Source: Pithys albifrons albifrons
Taxonomy: Eukaryota; Chordata; Aves; Passeriformes; Thamnophilidae
Assembly (NCBI RefSeq): GCF_047495875.1
Contig: NC_092460.1
Location: forward strand, 5,322,520 to 5,386,519
Reading direction: 5' to 3'
Length of the DNA: 64,000 bases
Both the position numbers and the translations under genes were made by a program. This document shows positions 31,831 through 46,302 of this stretch, one piece after another (position 1 is the first letter of the stretch; each line of letters starts with the position of its first letter). The notes under the pieces are model-generated. The model was not told the origin of the DNA and made no database searches. It saw only the letters and a program-made list of their open reading frames with translations.

Positions 31831-34800
31831 ACTTATCTAGAAAAGATCCAGGTGAAAGAGCGCTACATTCATGGTTCACATAATTACATGGGGCCTGTGG
31901 CAGCTCTCAGCACATATCAAGAACATGCCACTAATCATGACCCAAATACGAAAACAAAAGTACACTAAACCCAACCAGTGCATGCTGCAACAGCTTTCAG
32001 TACCTACTGGAAAATCATCCTACCAAGAATTCTGAAGATTCATCAAAAAATAAGAGAAAATAATTTTGAAAGGACCATTTATTATAACAAACCACTTTGT
32101 GAACACACTGGCCACAGAACAAAGGACACTTGTTCTGGAATGAGCCTGTTTGGAGGGGATTTGTTTTACAACAAACATACGACACCACCAGAAGAAGTTA
32201 ACAAGAGAATGGAAATTGTGTTAATTCGAACCAGTTCTACACTGTTAACATGTCCTGAGCTTCTATATGCCACAGTTAATAAAGAATTAGAAAGTTTTAG
32301 CTGGGCTCTATACCACTTTGCCTACAGCTGATGATGTCTCATGTCAGCCTCAATATGGAAGGCTTGGATAAATAGAACAATAAAGCACTCCAGATACATC
32401 CATTTTATTCACATCACTAATATGATCATTAGACATGGCCTAAAATAATAATAAATCACTGACTTCACTTAAGTAAAGGAAATGCAAGCTGGCTTACCAC
32501 TGAACTCCTTGATTCTTATCCTTCTGCTCAACGAGCTGTGCTGTTATTTATGACTGTATTAAAACCTACTGAGTTATAATAAAACAGTTTCAGTAGCTCA
32601 GTGTGCTTGATCATCATATTCGCTAGGGTAAAATAATCCAAGTCACCTTCATGCAAACTAAGCTGGCTCTGATCTGAACCATTCTGCTAAAGACCAAAAT
32701 TGAAATTTTTTTGAGGACTTTGGCAAGCCACAAAGGTGGGTCACTCCTTGTGCAAGGTGGCAAGGCACTGCTTTGGATGAGAATTTACCCACAGGGCCAA
32801 AGTGATGCTACAGAGCATCAAAACTGAAAGCCAGCACTGTCAGGGTTACCTTGAATGATGGTGGCTCTTCCTAGGGAGTAGAGTGCTGACATCCAACACT
32901 CCCATTAAGCAACTTCACATCTTTCCTGACATCTTACTCACAAAGTAGGTGCCACAGCAAACATCACAGGAGCCACAGGAGATAAAAGACAACAACAGTA
33001 AAAAAAAAGTCTGTTTATTCCACTCTAATTTTAAACCCAGAAACCTCAAATAAATTTAGTGTTTTAGTTAATTCTTAGCTAAAGGCATGCCACCAGAACT
33101 CTGTAATAGAAAGACATATTTAAGGCAAATAGCCCGCACAACATCACCCCATGATCTTATTCCCATAACAGCCAGAGAGTAGCTACCACTTGGCTGACAG
33201 AAAAATGTAAGACTAGCAAAGGCTCATCTATTAAACAAGGATGGCAGCACTTCAGCCCTTTAAGATCTCAGGTCTTACATGTATAAAGACAGCATCACTA
33301 TCTATTTTGTACTTACAAAAACAACATCCAGCCACTTGGCTGATTTTGTAACCTCCTCCACACCTGCCCCTCCATGTCTTCCTGAGATGAGCTGTTGAAA
33401 ATCCTTCTCCTCATGTTATTTCACATAAGGCAGGCAAGTAATTGGTTGCACTGTGAAATGAGAAGCTCCTGTCCACATAAATGACCCTTGATCAGGCCAG
33501 AGGATGGGGCACTGGCAGGACCATCAACTGAAGCAATGAAATCTTGGACAAAACCCAAGTCAGCTGTCAGGAGCTCTGTTTACATTGCACTTGTAATAAA
33601 AAACTACACTCAGGTTATTACTTCAACAGATATTGCACAAGTATGTTCCTTATCACAAAAACTTAAAGATGGTGAAAAATAGACTATATAAACAGATAGT
33701 CTAAAATTCTGCCATGATGCTCTTCTGGCATATACACAAACCTGTCACAGCAGCATTTGCAGCACGTGAGCAAAAATATAAAACCTCGAGCCTGTAAGGG
33801 ACTACGAGTTCTTGATTCTTTCCTGCATGAAGTCCCACCAAGGCTGGGGCTAGGGCTTGTTCTGCAGGACTGAAATCACATTTTATTTCATGACGTCAGG
33901 AAAATTCCACCTTTCCAAACATCTTACAGAAAACTCTTTGCAATAGTTTCATCTGAACTTCAAAAAAGCACAATCTGCCAATTTATCAGGGGAGGCACAT
34001 TCACAAAACACAAAGAGGAGTGTATGTTATCATTCCAGTTCTCCAAAGGTTAGTTGCAAATACGAATCATCAAGAAATTGAGAAGTAATAGTTTTGTCAG
34101 AAGATCAAAATGTCTTTTGAGAAAGAAATTTAGGGCCCCCAGGCTTGGTCTCAGAAGAATCCTATTTTAAACCGCACTTGACCCGCACTAATGTAACCCT
34201 TCAAGTGCTATTGCGAGAACAGAACTATGTTCACAAGGGGAAACAGTCAAAGTATCTTTCACTAAAGTTGTATTTATTTATGTAAAAACTCATGCATTTC
34301 CTTTTAACACTGAAAAAATACAAACATCATGACGCATATTTTACAACATAACTTGCATCGCTGATTGATGACATACACAATGTTTTAGCTACCCAAGAAA
34401 TAGTATGGAAACTTAACACAATTCAAGGCAACCAGATGCTAGAGTTAGGGATGTAATTAGAGATTAGATGTGGATTAACTAGATTCTAACTCAGACTTCC
34501 TGACCTTCCTCACCCTTTTTTTAAACCCCAAGTATAAAGCCATTTTAGCATGTTACTACTTACTAACAGGGTGCAATATTTTTTAGAGATCTTAAAAAAT
34601 ATAAGTAAGTCCACACTGAACACAGGTTACTTTAAATCAAGTTTGAACAGATGAAAAGTAAATGTTTAGGGTACTTTAACATCTGCTAGGAGCCAGAGGA
34701 GATGCCACTACATCCACCATAGCCAACAACATGGTGTGAGGTGTGGGACCCCACAGGAGAATGGTTCAGAACACTGTAATGCATTTCAAGCCATTGGTGT

Positions 34801-35166
34801 CAGACCAGCTCTAGTATGCTCTGACAGACTGAACTCCCAGTAGTGGCTGAATAACACGAGGTCTCCTCATTTAATTTTCTCTGACAAGAAGCTAATTAGT
34901 ACTCATCAACAGCACTGGGCAAAAAAAAGCTAATATGTAATACATGGGGCAACTGGGAATTTACTGCAAAATAGCATTGCTGCTCCACACTAAAGGCAGA
35001 GCTGACCCAAGAAGGTGCCAGTGCTGGTGCCCAGCTGCTTGTTCTTGCCCTGCCACATCAGCTCACTGCTCTGATCCCTCAGTGGCACAGGTACAACTGT
35101 TTGCAGGACTGCACCAACCCAGGTGACCAAAACCACTATGCTGATTTTGAAAAAACAGTCATCTTT

Positions 35167-35237
35167 CCATGGCGAAGGGGTTGGACTTGATGATGTTTAA
35201 GGTCCCTTCCAACCCAAATCATTCTAGGATTCCATCA
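35167..35237 (+). mobile_element. CR1 LINE 3' tail fragment, plus orientation
   Basis: It reads GGGTTGGACTTGATGATGTT-like sequence, then AAGGTCCCTTCCAACCCAAA and ATTCTAGGATTCCATCA, the sense CR1 3' end. It is the only fragment seen in this orientation. Confidence 0.85.
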
Positions 35238-38200
35238 CTGAGTAAGAGCCAAAGCTACTTCTGATTTACCCCACAGGTGGCCTACTGTTTATGTACAGCT
35301 GGCAGCAATAGATAACTAGGCACATTTTACTGGAGCTAGCAGAGAAGAAAATGCAAAGTTGAATTAACTGTGTTCCCTTCATAGCTATCTGCCATTATTC
35401 GCTGGGTCCAGCAGCAGTCAGCACATTCCTCACTTTGCATCCAAAGCGGAGCATCCACACACTTTGTGCTCAGATCATGCAGAGCCATCGAGACCCAACT
35501 CAAGTCCTTGCAGCCTTTAACCAAAGCAGATAAATGGAAATAATGTATTTTCTTGGGGAAGGTGAAAGATCAGAGAGAAGGGTTTTCTAAGCATAATCCT
35601 GCAAATGGGCAGAAGAAGCCACGACTGGAAGCTTTTCCCTCATTTCTTACAGGCAGTTCCAAACAGTGACCCACAAAGGAAGCGGCACTTCACACGGAGC
35701 AACTACTTACTGTATAAGCAGCTCTCCAGAGCAAAAGACACCACTTTTCTTTCCTCAAAAAGCCAGTGTACAAAAAGGATAAACTCTTTTGAAAAGCCAC
35801 AGTTGCATGATTAAATACTATTTTTCCTTTTACACAGCAAAGCACACAGGGCTGAACCCTTAAGGAATATATGAACTTTCATGTGAATGGAGCCCATTAA
35901 CTGCCCTGCAATGAATGATGTCTGTGGTCCAGAATCCATTTCCTTTTAGAAAGCACAGAGGAAAGCTCACGATTGCTACACACAAGTGCTGACTCATTCA
36001 AGGTCATTTTACTCCCTCCCTAAACAAACTGTTTCTTTGAGACACAGGTATTTCAGTGGAGTGTGGTTTTGATGGGAGTCAGGAAGCAGAAATGTCAAAT
36101 AGTCAAATTAATACTCCACTAAAATACTTTTAGACAGCTCAGAGGACAACTTTTCAATTAGTAAGTCATGATAATATAGATGACTGCCATAGTATTTTAA
36201 ACAGACGTCTCTCTTTTCAGAGTTTTCTGCTAAACAAGACACAGATTACTTTTAAAGCACTTTTATAATAAAGCGAGAATTAACTTTAAACCCTGAAATG
36301 CTAACATTGCTTCAGTAGAACACCCCTGCTTTGTATGAGGCTGTAGCAGCTCTAAAAGTACTCTACTCCCCAGTAAAAACAAGCTATCTTGCCAAAAGCA
36401 GGTTTATCACTCAACTGCTATCAGGGCAGCGATGCTGGTTAAGGGCAACAGCTCTCAGGATCACTGATATGGGTAAACTGGAATAAGTGTTTCCTGAGAA
36501 CATCACATCTAGAACACCTAGACAGGGCTCCCAAAACCCAGAGGAAACAAAAACAACCCCACACACCTACAGAAAAAATGCAAGCAGAGAAGTCACAGCC
36601 TGAGGGAGCTACAAGCATTTGTCTTAAAGACAAACTAATGTGTTGCCTGCGGGTCCTTGACAGGACCTTTATAAAGACCTGGAAGAGTCAGACAGACTGT
36701 TCTCTACACCTAAGCCTTCAAATGTCTTCCTTTCAAGGACTATTCCTTAACAAGAAGCTGCTGGTTTATATTTTCCTCTGAAAGAACAGAAAGTTTTAAT
36801 TCACAGTCAGCCATTACTCCCACAAACTGAATTTTGATGGTTTCAACCAGCAATTTCTTGGCGGCAAAATTTTAGGAAGACAGCCTGAAACGCAAGCTTC
36901 AATTCACCTTTCTTGACATACAAACTTCCTCTCAAATTAAAGAATTATTTTTGATTCTAGGTCAGAATAATTTCTGTTTTGATACTATTACCAGCATAAC
37001 TTAATACAGCAGTTTACTGGCAAGGCCTCTCATTGTAACCAGGAAAAAGAAGTCAGTGATAGGTAGTGAGGGAAAAACACTCTAAAGCTCACTCTTAGGA
37101 TTTGCTGGAGCTTGCAGCAATGAGCCCTTAGGCCCAGATTTATTAAACATGCTGAGGTGCCCAAGATGCTGAGATGCTGCTGTGGGTCTCCAAGCAGAGC
37201 TCCAGAGGAAGCTCCCGGCATTGCCGGATGCTCAGCATCCGTAACACTTGTGTGGCCTGTGATGCTTCCTGGTGAGTGGATCTGCCATTCTCCATGTTCA
37301 AAAGGAGAGGATGGAGAGGCAGATACAAGAAGCACATTGTTCCAAGGAAGAAAACCAGCTCTTTGAAACTTTGGTTTCTTTAAACACGCAAGACACGCTC
37401 CTGTTGATGTCAATGTGCTCGCTTGGAGATACGATACAGATTCCAGCCAAGTCAGCAGCCAAAATGTCATTGTCAGAAGCCAGGGATTCAAGTGGGAGGG
37501 TTGCCTGAAAGCAGCTAATGGCTTCTGCACTCTGTAAGCCACATTTATTTAGAAACACAGTAATATTTACTACTGTTTTCTTCCAGAATGGCATCAATAC
37601 TACTCCAAATGATTTCTCTTCCACTAGCTGACATTTTCCACAAAACTCAGGATTTGTAGCACAAAGCAGAAAGGGAGAAGAATTTAATGTAGAACAGTTG
37701 TGTCTTACTTGTTCTATAAAAAACACATTCCAGTTTTCTCACTGAAGTTTTTTTAGTCTTCCAGTCTTACTTGCTGAACAAGTTCATTACTTTTACACCA
37801 CGAGCAGGTTTGTTTAAAAGAGGCAGCCTGCCTCTCACAGACCTTCCAGCATTGCTTGGTTTTTGCACGCAATGACTATCACATACAGCATTTTACTTGG
37901 TTAATGATTTAAAGGCACCTCTGGGACATTAACTGGTGAAATTACGATACAATAACACAAGCAAGCAACACGTTTAGAACAATGTGTCGAAACAGGGCTT
38001 AACAGCCGAGTATAAAAAGAAAGATGAATTCCCGGGCAGCTGAGAGCTTTCACAGGGAATCTACAGACTCTTGGAAACTGTAATGCCATCTGCTGAGAAA
38101 TCATGGAAGTGCAATGCCACGAATGACAATCTGGATGAGTTATCCGTGCTTCCCAGCACTCTGTGTACCGGTTAATTACTCTAATGCTGACACTGAAATG

Positions 38201-41200
38201 CTGTCTGTCATGCTGCTGGTGATCAACAGGAAAACAATCTGCTTGGATTGTATACACTACACAAGAATTTTCAAAGAACTAGCTGGAACTTCAACTACTG
38301 ATACTCAACAGGTCTAGACACTAAGTCACAGAGGTCCATAATAAATATTGTTCCAGTATATTAAGCTAAGAATACGATGTGGGAAACCCAAACTTGGCAT
38401 GGGCGTTCTAACTTAAAAAAATGTTATTAAATAGAATTATGTTTGTCAGGGCTTGTTTTGGTGTTTCTTTAAAAGATACTCAATTTTCTGCTCCACATCA
38501 TCACAAACTGGAAAAAACATACCTGGTTTTAAGTCAATTTAAACTATAGAAGTTTACTAACAAGTTTCAAATTAATAAGCAAGCAGGTAACTGACATCCA
38601 GTGGCAGAGCTCCTGGTGACAACCTGCAGGGTTGAGCTGTTACCCCACCACCCCAGTGGTCTCTCTGCAAGTGTTTGCAGCCAGCAAGTTATTTTCATAT
38701 CTGGTAACAAAAGAATTACTGGCAGAGTAATATTTCCACAAAGGACATCTTTTTTTTTATTATTTTACTAATCTGCCAACATACAAAAGCAGACACGTGG
38801 TTTTGCTGGATCACAGCAGCAACTAATGCACAGAAGTTCCCCCAGAATAAGAACTATCCCAGGGGATGCAAAGAGGATATATGGAAGATGAGAAGAAGGA
38901 TGTTGTTTTTTAATGAAACACCATATCCAATTCTGCCTCAAATGATAGATACTGAGGAGTTTCAAGTTCAGAAAAAGTCTTATGCAGGATCAGCAAGCCT
39001 ACCCCAAGTGGAAGGCTAGCACAGCCTGCTTTTCCTCTAGCCCACAACAGTTTCTGAAGTGTTGAAATCCAAGTCTGACATTAATTATTAAAGGCAGATT
39101 TACAGTAACAGTAACTTAATTCTTTAATTCAGATAGACTAACTGTTATGGGTTTAGCCCAACCAGATCCACTGGCCAGCACATGTTGATGCAACAAACTC
39201 AAACTGGATGCTGCCACACCGAGATACTCTCCCAGAAAAGTGAAAGGGCAGCAATGTATTCATCCAGAGCTGGCCCAAACCTCTCATTTTATTTCCAAGT
39301 AATGCTATTTCCACCTATAAGGAAGAAGGAAGAATGCTGCATGTCTGTTTTCCCAAGGAAATAGAAACCAAATGAGTTCTGTCCTCAACTCAGGAACAAA
39401 TTTCCACTAAAGAGATGAGTTAGTAAAATGGATTACTTTGCTCATAGAACAAGACATGTAGATGACACTCACTTCTCAGAGATAAAGGGTTAAAACTGTT
39501 ACCCATTTCCTCAACTGGACGGCTACTACTATTGTAAAGTTCTTATTCAGCTGAATTCCATCAGGCCATGCTTTCTTAACACAATCTGACATGTACCTCT
39601 TCAAGATCTTGGATTTTAATTTTTTTTTCTTCTCTGTTTCTCCACAGTAGATACTAGAAATAAATACACCCAAAAAGCCAAATGGTAATCCAAACAAAGC
39701 AATATTATCAAACTGGGGAGACTGATGACCAGACAGAGTAATTTCTTTTTAGAAAAAACAAAACACGCTTGCCAGGTCCTTTGCAGACAACACAATACTG
39801 GGTTTTGTTTCAAGTTCATAACTTGGCTCTTAAAGTAGTTGATAATGAACCAGCAGGCATTATTTTAAATCAACCAGTTTTATTAAATGAGCCAGAAAGG
39901 AAAGAGGCAGGGCTAATTACCAACATTCCTTGATGAATTACCTAGCGGTGTGTGGTAAATCTCCAGGCGTCTTTGTCTTTATCCCCAAATTTATCCCTTA
40001 CTTATTTCTCAAGAGGTTAAAGGACATGGGGCTAATTAAGGAACCAATCCAATGACAGACAGAATCATTCAAGGTAAGGCTGGTTTTCACTCTTTCAAGC
40101 TTTTGCATCTCTGCCTGGTACTTCTTAATCTATTTTTTTTTTAAATTACTGCTGGGGAGGGGGAGGAAAAGTGCTAATCTTGTCACGGTCAGGCAGGTTG
40201 AAATTGCCATGCAGTGCTGGGTAAAATGCTACATATTTGTAATTTAGCCAATAAGAAATTCCTTAAGCCTCTCTTGAATGGCAGGAATGTCTCCAGCTTG
40301 TCACTTTGAATTCATTCACTACACAGGTTCAGCATCTCGGAGAATAATGCTGCCAAACTAGCTGAAGAACTGAAATATTTGTGAGGATACATAATACCCA
40401 AAGATTACTTTAAGCAGATCTAAGTTTTCACATTTAAAATTTAACGCCTGTCAAAGGTGTCAGCAGAGGCTCCCCCAGGCCTCCCCCAACTCCTCCACCT
40501 TCCAGCGCCGTGTTGGCTCCGGGCACTATTTCTGCCAAATTAAGCCATGGACTCAACAAACACAACTGCAACCAGCACTTACCTTCATGTATCCTTGGCT
40601 CACCCAGGAAAGAGGAATAAGGTGGCTTTTAAATTCATGTTGACTGAAAAAGGACTTAGTACAAGCTGTTAAAAACTGTTAGCTGGTGGGCTCTGGAACC
40701 TCATCAATGCTTTTAATACCCTCAACTATGGGCATCTACAAATCTTTAGGAAGATTAACTCATCTTCTGCAGGTCCAAAACAGCCACTGACATGTGGTGA
40801 ACCACCATTTTCCCAAGGTCTGGTAACTCAGCCAGCAGATAATATGTCTAGACCGTAAAAAAAAATAGTGCTTTGAAGCTGTAACAGACCAAACTCAGAG
40901 AGCTCTCCTTAATTTTGTGGATGTTTCCATGCCAGTGGGAAGGCAGTAAATCCTTAAGACCACCAACTAGCATATAAACACCAAGAATTTCTAAAAAGGG
41001 GTAAGAGCTTGGACCTCCAGATGCCTATATCATTTTGTGTGAATACATCCTGATTTCTCTGTGCCAAAATTGTTATTTCAAACTACCAGGTAACTAATGT
41101 GAACTTCCAGGGCAAGAGCTCTAAGATTAAGAGCAGTTTCTCAGCTATCTTCTCACTCTGCTTACAGCATTCTTTGCCCAAGAAATGCCCTATCCACCCC

Positions 41201-42802
41201 ATGAGGACAATTCAGCAGCAGCACAGTTTGTCTCACAACTTTGGGAGCTGCATTTTGTGTCACAGGGACCACAGCTAAAGAATTAAGATGGAAAGATCAA
41301 ATACCTTCATCCGCAAGACATTTCTCTCAAGAGCAAAGCAACACATTTGCATCCGTAAGAAAAGGACATTTGGGACGAAGGGTGAAAACAGTGTTTTGCA
41401 CTAGCAGTCAAGCACTCAGATACTTGTACACCAAAGTATGTTGCCCCTTTGAATTCCATGCATTTTTAATGTCTAATATCCTACATGTTAAGCAACAGTT
41501 TACATTTTACCTCTATTACTGACCACAGACCTCAAGCACCAGTGCTTGTTTTGGAATAGCTTTCAACCCACTGAGCAAGCAAAAGTTTTAAGGCCTTTTA
41601 CTTACATGAAGGCTTAAGAGATAAGGCAGAGTTTAGTGGCTTTGTAGTTAAATGCAAGTTTTTCTTTACCAAGAATTTGCTGAAGGCTTAAGGTACATAT
41701 ACCAGAGTCACTAAGTGTAAGTAACCTTAGTTTAAATGTTGTGTCTGTAGCTTAACAAGACTCAGCCTGACAAATCACTTAGGTCTAAGTTCTTGATGGC
41801 AAATACACACCATGCTTACCTAACATACCTGCATACAGCTATCTGCCATTGTCAGGTAAGATTAAATTAACTTTTAATCAGATAAGTGTGTCCACAAACA
41901 CGTATTTGCTGGAGCAGGTGCTACTACACATTCATCTTGGCATCCCATTGTTCCTGTTCCTCAGAACTGTGAGATAAGTGCCCTATAGAATGAAGTTTTA
42001 TGGTAATTATTACACCAAGAACACTATTGCCAACTGCTGAGCCTTGCCTTCGAGGCAGGGCTGCATCACCTCCACAGGTCACTCTCTGGAATAAGCACAC
42101 TGCAAAAGGACTAGGAGGAGGTATTTTTTTTGATATATGTCTGTAGTCATTAATATCAATCCGAAGACATGCCTGGCATTTCAAAAATGAAGAAATACAA
42201 GGTATCTGAGCAAAGAGCTTATCGTGGTGGCGCATTTAAAATCTGAATGAATAACAACACAAGGGTGGAGAAGGGAGGCCAGGCTGGTTGCCTGCACTCT
42301 TCCAAGCAGTACAGCATTGCTGTTCCCTCAGGAAGAGCTGTTTTAAGGGGAAAGATCAGCACAAGCTGCAGCAACGGGATGGCAATGAGCAAGAGGAAAA
42401 TGGATCTGCTCCGGTTATCAGCAGTGATCAGGCCACAATACTGCCGTGAGATGGGAAAAAGTTCTTGGCATAACAATGCAAGAGAGGAACTAGTAAACAG
42501 TATCTGGCTCTAGGCTTTGAAAAGAAGAGGTTGCACCTTGTTAAGGACAAAAAAGAAAGGCCACAATAACAAGAAGTAGCAGTAAAGAGCATCAATTCTA
42601 GCACCAAAAGAGCAGATAACACCTACCATGAAGACACCAACCCAGGCAGTGTAGCAGGGGAATCCAAATTGGGTCCTTAGTGGCAGGTAACTTTTTAAGT
42701 ATCCAACATATTATAAACATTGTTATATGCAAAATAAAACTATTAACAATCCCTTAATTACTAATATTAAAAATATTTTTGTAGCCTGTATTTCCACACC
42801 TG

Positions 42803-42852
42803 TTTTTATACATATAAATATGTATGTATAATATATACATGTGTATTTGGGT
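42803..42852. repeat. AT-rich imperfect TA/TG repeat
   Basis: It is a degenerate run of ATATA, TGTA and ACATA units in the large intron. Confidence 0.6.
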
Positions 42853-45800
42853 GTGAACTGCCTTGTCAGCAAGAGCAGGAGTAAGCCCAGGTACAGATTC
42901 TACATCCAAGGAGGAGAGATCTCACATTGCAGATCACCAAAGCAGGACTCGCCTTGTCCAGATCCCCTGCAGCAGGGGAACTGTTTTCCTACGCCCCAGA
43001 AAAAAGGTAAAAGGGGATGTTACCACCCTGAAATGGATGTGTTACATCATTTGCTGCTCAGGAGACCTACGTTTACCTTATCACCTCCACGTATTTATGC
43101 AGTGTTCAAGACATCTGCACCACTGCAGGTTCTCACTCCAGCTCTTGAGGCTGTCTTTGTAGCAGCAGCAGTCTCAGGCAAGCATCTCCCACCTGTGCTG
43201 TGAAGCTACATTCTTAAAACCCCCATGGCAGACAAAGAAGGAGGAAAAGATAGGCAAATTCCATACTGTGGCATTCATTTGGTGTAACAGTGCTCAGGAG
43301 GAAGGGGAGTACAGCAACTGCACGCTTGGAAATGTTCACATCCAGCAGCAGGGACAGGAACACACAACACATCCACAGTTCAGGTTCCATCAACCAGTGA
43401 CCTGGTGCATCACATTAAAAACTCAACAGTAAGTGTCACATCCACACACCAACTGAGAGACGTCACCAAGTAACATGGAAGGGCAGAGGGAAGAAATGTT
43501 CACCCTCAATTCTCCACTTTTCATCTGCTTAGTGAGACATGCAGAGGGTTGGATGTCAGCTGCCCACCAGGAATGTTTTCAATCCTACAAGAACTGGTCA
43601 TATTTTCACTGGAACTGATTTGCAATTCTGTGGGCTGATGCTGGCCCTGAACCTCCTTTGCTGCCTCCTGAGGATGCTCCTGTGCTGCTTCTCCCATGGA
43701 GGACACAAGCGTGCTCACTCCAATTACAGCTCCTGCAATGCCACATCATGTTTTAGGTAGGCAGGTCCAAAGTACTTAGGGGATTGTGTCATGCTTGATC
43801 TGAACAGTAATCTTGACCCAGAAATTGTACAAAGCAATACAAACCACACAGTATATTCAATTTCCACAATGTCTCTCCATGAGTAGCCAGATGAGTCCCT
43901 ATTCCTCTGAATTTCTGCAGTAAGTTCGCTTTCTGGATCACTGCAAATTCTGTAAATATAGCAACTTTGAGACAAGTAGTTTTATTTTAAAAAAGTAAAA
44001 CACAGCAACCTTCAAAGGCAAACCTTAATCAACATCTTGGGTCTGACTACTTCTATCAGCAGAACTTCTCAAAGACTCCCAAAAAACAAGTAGAGGATTT
44101 TTCATCCTTGCCTGTGGGAATAAAGCCTGATGGCTGGTAATTTAAGCCTTTAAAATCAATCCTTGTGGTTTTTCCCCTGGATCTTTTAGATATTTTAGAT
44201 GAAGGAAAATCCTTTTTCTTTTGTGGTTCTTAAAAGCATGTAAAGGATGATGAGCCCTAAACCCAAACTGCTACAGTGTCGCTTTGGTGAAGATGCCAGA
44301 GGATCAGTACATAAAACTCCGAACATACAAGTCAGCTTTTTTGCCTGCTGAACAGTAAAATCCTAAAATCAGCTGCCTGGACTGACACAGAAGACTGAAA
44401 ATTATCCTTTACATGAGGCCAGGTTATCATTGCCTATCAGAAATGCAGAGTTGTCTTGCTGCTGCCAGGAACTCAGGAGATGGAAGACCACTCACTTTAC
44501 AAGAATCCTGAAAGTTGCTTGGTAGGAAAGGAGGCATAAAAGATATGAAAAGCAGAAACCAGCAACTCTATCACATCAGTTGGAGATGTTCCCTAAATAA
44601 TTGTCAACAAGCAGCTGACACAACTACAGAAGAAACACTAATTCAGTGATATCAAGTGGAAACACATGAACAGATCCAAGCAGCTCTGGGGAAGCTGATT
44701 GACAGACCAGCCTCACTACAGATCATGAGCATATTCTCTAAAGGCTGGGGATTTTACCACCTTAAACAAATTTATCTCCACAAAGTATGGGATTAATAGA
44801 AATAGTGTTTTGCAAATAGACTACTGGGAAGCTACAGGACTAAGGTACCATCAGGCCTCAGTGCCTGCAGGCAGGGATCTGATGCACAACCTCCTCAAAT
44901 CCTGGGCTAACCCTGCCTTCAAAAATGCAGCAACCAGCTCCCAAAGACCAGCTCTGGAACACTGAAGTTCAGATCTGCTCCAACAGGTAAGAACTTCAAC
45001 TAAACAAGAGCATAACTTCAACCACCACCAAGAAAAAGAGCAGCTTCTTAACACCCATTAAGTATACAAAACTAAAATACACTGGGATGGAAGAAGAAGT
45101 ATGAAGACAACTTAAGAGGAACTTTTTCTGAAGAAGTTAATCTTTTTAAATAAAAACATAAGCTTACTTTGTACCTCAGGAACAGATCCAACCTTGATAG
45201 GACTTGGAACTCTTCAAATGATCAACTTTTAAGTTACATATTCTTATCTCCACGGCAGAGCAAGAAGCTGAATTGCAGCAGAAGGGAAAGAAGGAAAGAA
45301 TCCCTGGTGACATCTATCTGTCAATTTGGCCCTTAACTACCAACAGGAGATGGATGAGAAGGTGCTACTCCCAGTTCATCTCTTAATTAGACTGTACAAA
45401 GCAATGCAAAATTTGAATTCCAACAGGTCATTTTCTGCCTTGCCAAGGTACATTACTTGGTAGAGAAGTGATGCAATAAGAAGTCATTACTCAAGAAAAT
45501 GAAATCCTATTTATTCACATGGCCTTGAGCATACTAAGTTATGCAATTTGGAGATTCCTATGCAATGTGACATAGATTTGTACGTATTTCTCTTTCTGTA
45601 TTGTTTCTAAATTAACATCTTGAAAACAAATATAAAATCCAAGCTCATTAACACATTTGGCTTCTTTTTAAACTAGTCATTCTGAATTACCAGCCTCAGA
45701 TATGCAAGTATTATTTTCCTTCTCACACTCTGAGATATGGGTGAAAGGGCAAGTCATACAATACAAATAAAACCACAAAACTATGACAAATTCAACAGGC

Positions 45801-46205
45801 TTAGAGTGGGGTTTCTTGATGCAAAGTTCCAAAATAAACAACAACAAAACCAGATAATACATTTGGTCTTTTTTGTTAAGTAATACTGAAAAAGACTGCT
45901 TTTAAACAAAGTTGCTTTGCAGATTGAAAGTGTAAAAATCCCCTTATTGTCTATCTCATTCTTTAAGGTCACTAAATCCAGACCATATGGATAATAAAGT
46001 TACCAACTTAGTTCCCTATTTATCTAATTAAAACTTCTGTACAGCTCATATGGAAAATTTGTCTACAGCTAAAAAACAACTGAAGTGTAAAAAGCAGCTG
46101 CAGGGAAATGATGTCACTGCAGGCAGAGCTGCCTGTCAGCACACTGGCACCAGGAAGATCCCGAGTTATTGTTAATCTCAGCTTTTGAGCCAAGTATCCT
46201 ATTTG

Positions 46206-46302
46206 GAAAAACAAAAAAAACCCCAAAACAATCCTCAATCCCCTCAACAAAAAAACAAAACAAAAAAAACCCAAACAAAACAACAATAACAACAAAACAT
46301 CA
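46206..46302. repeat. A-rich low-complexity run
   Basis: The plus strand is a series of A runs broken by C, such as AACAAAAAAACAAAACAAAA. It has no recognisable element body next to it. Confidence 0.8.

Noticed and set aside
37030..37542. 170-codon open frame on the minus strand in the large intron
   Set aside because: No known domain, no splice context, overlapping open frames on the other strand, and no codon pattern that stands out.
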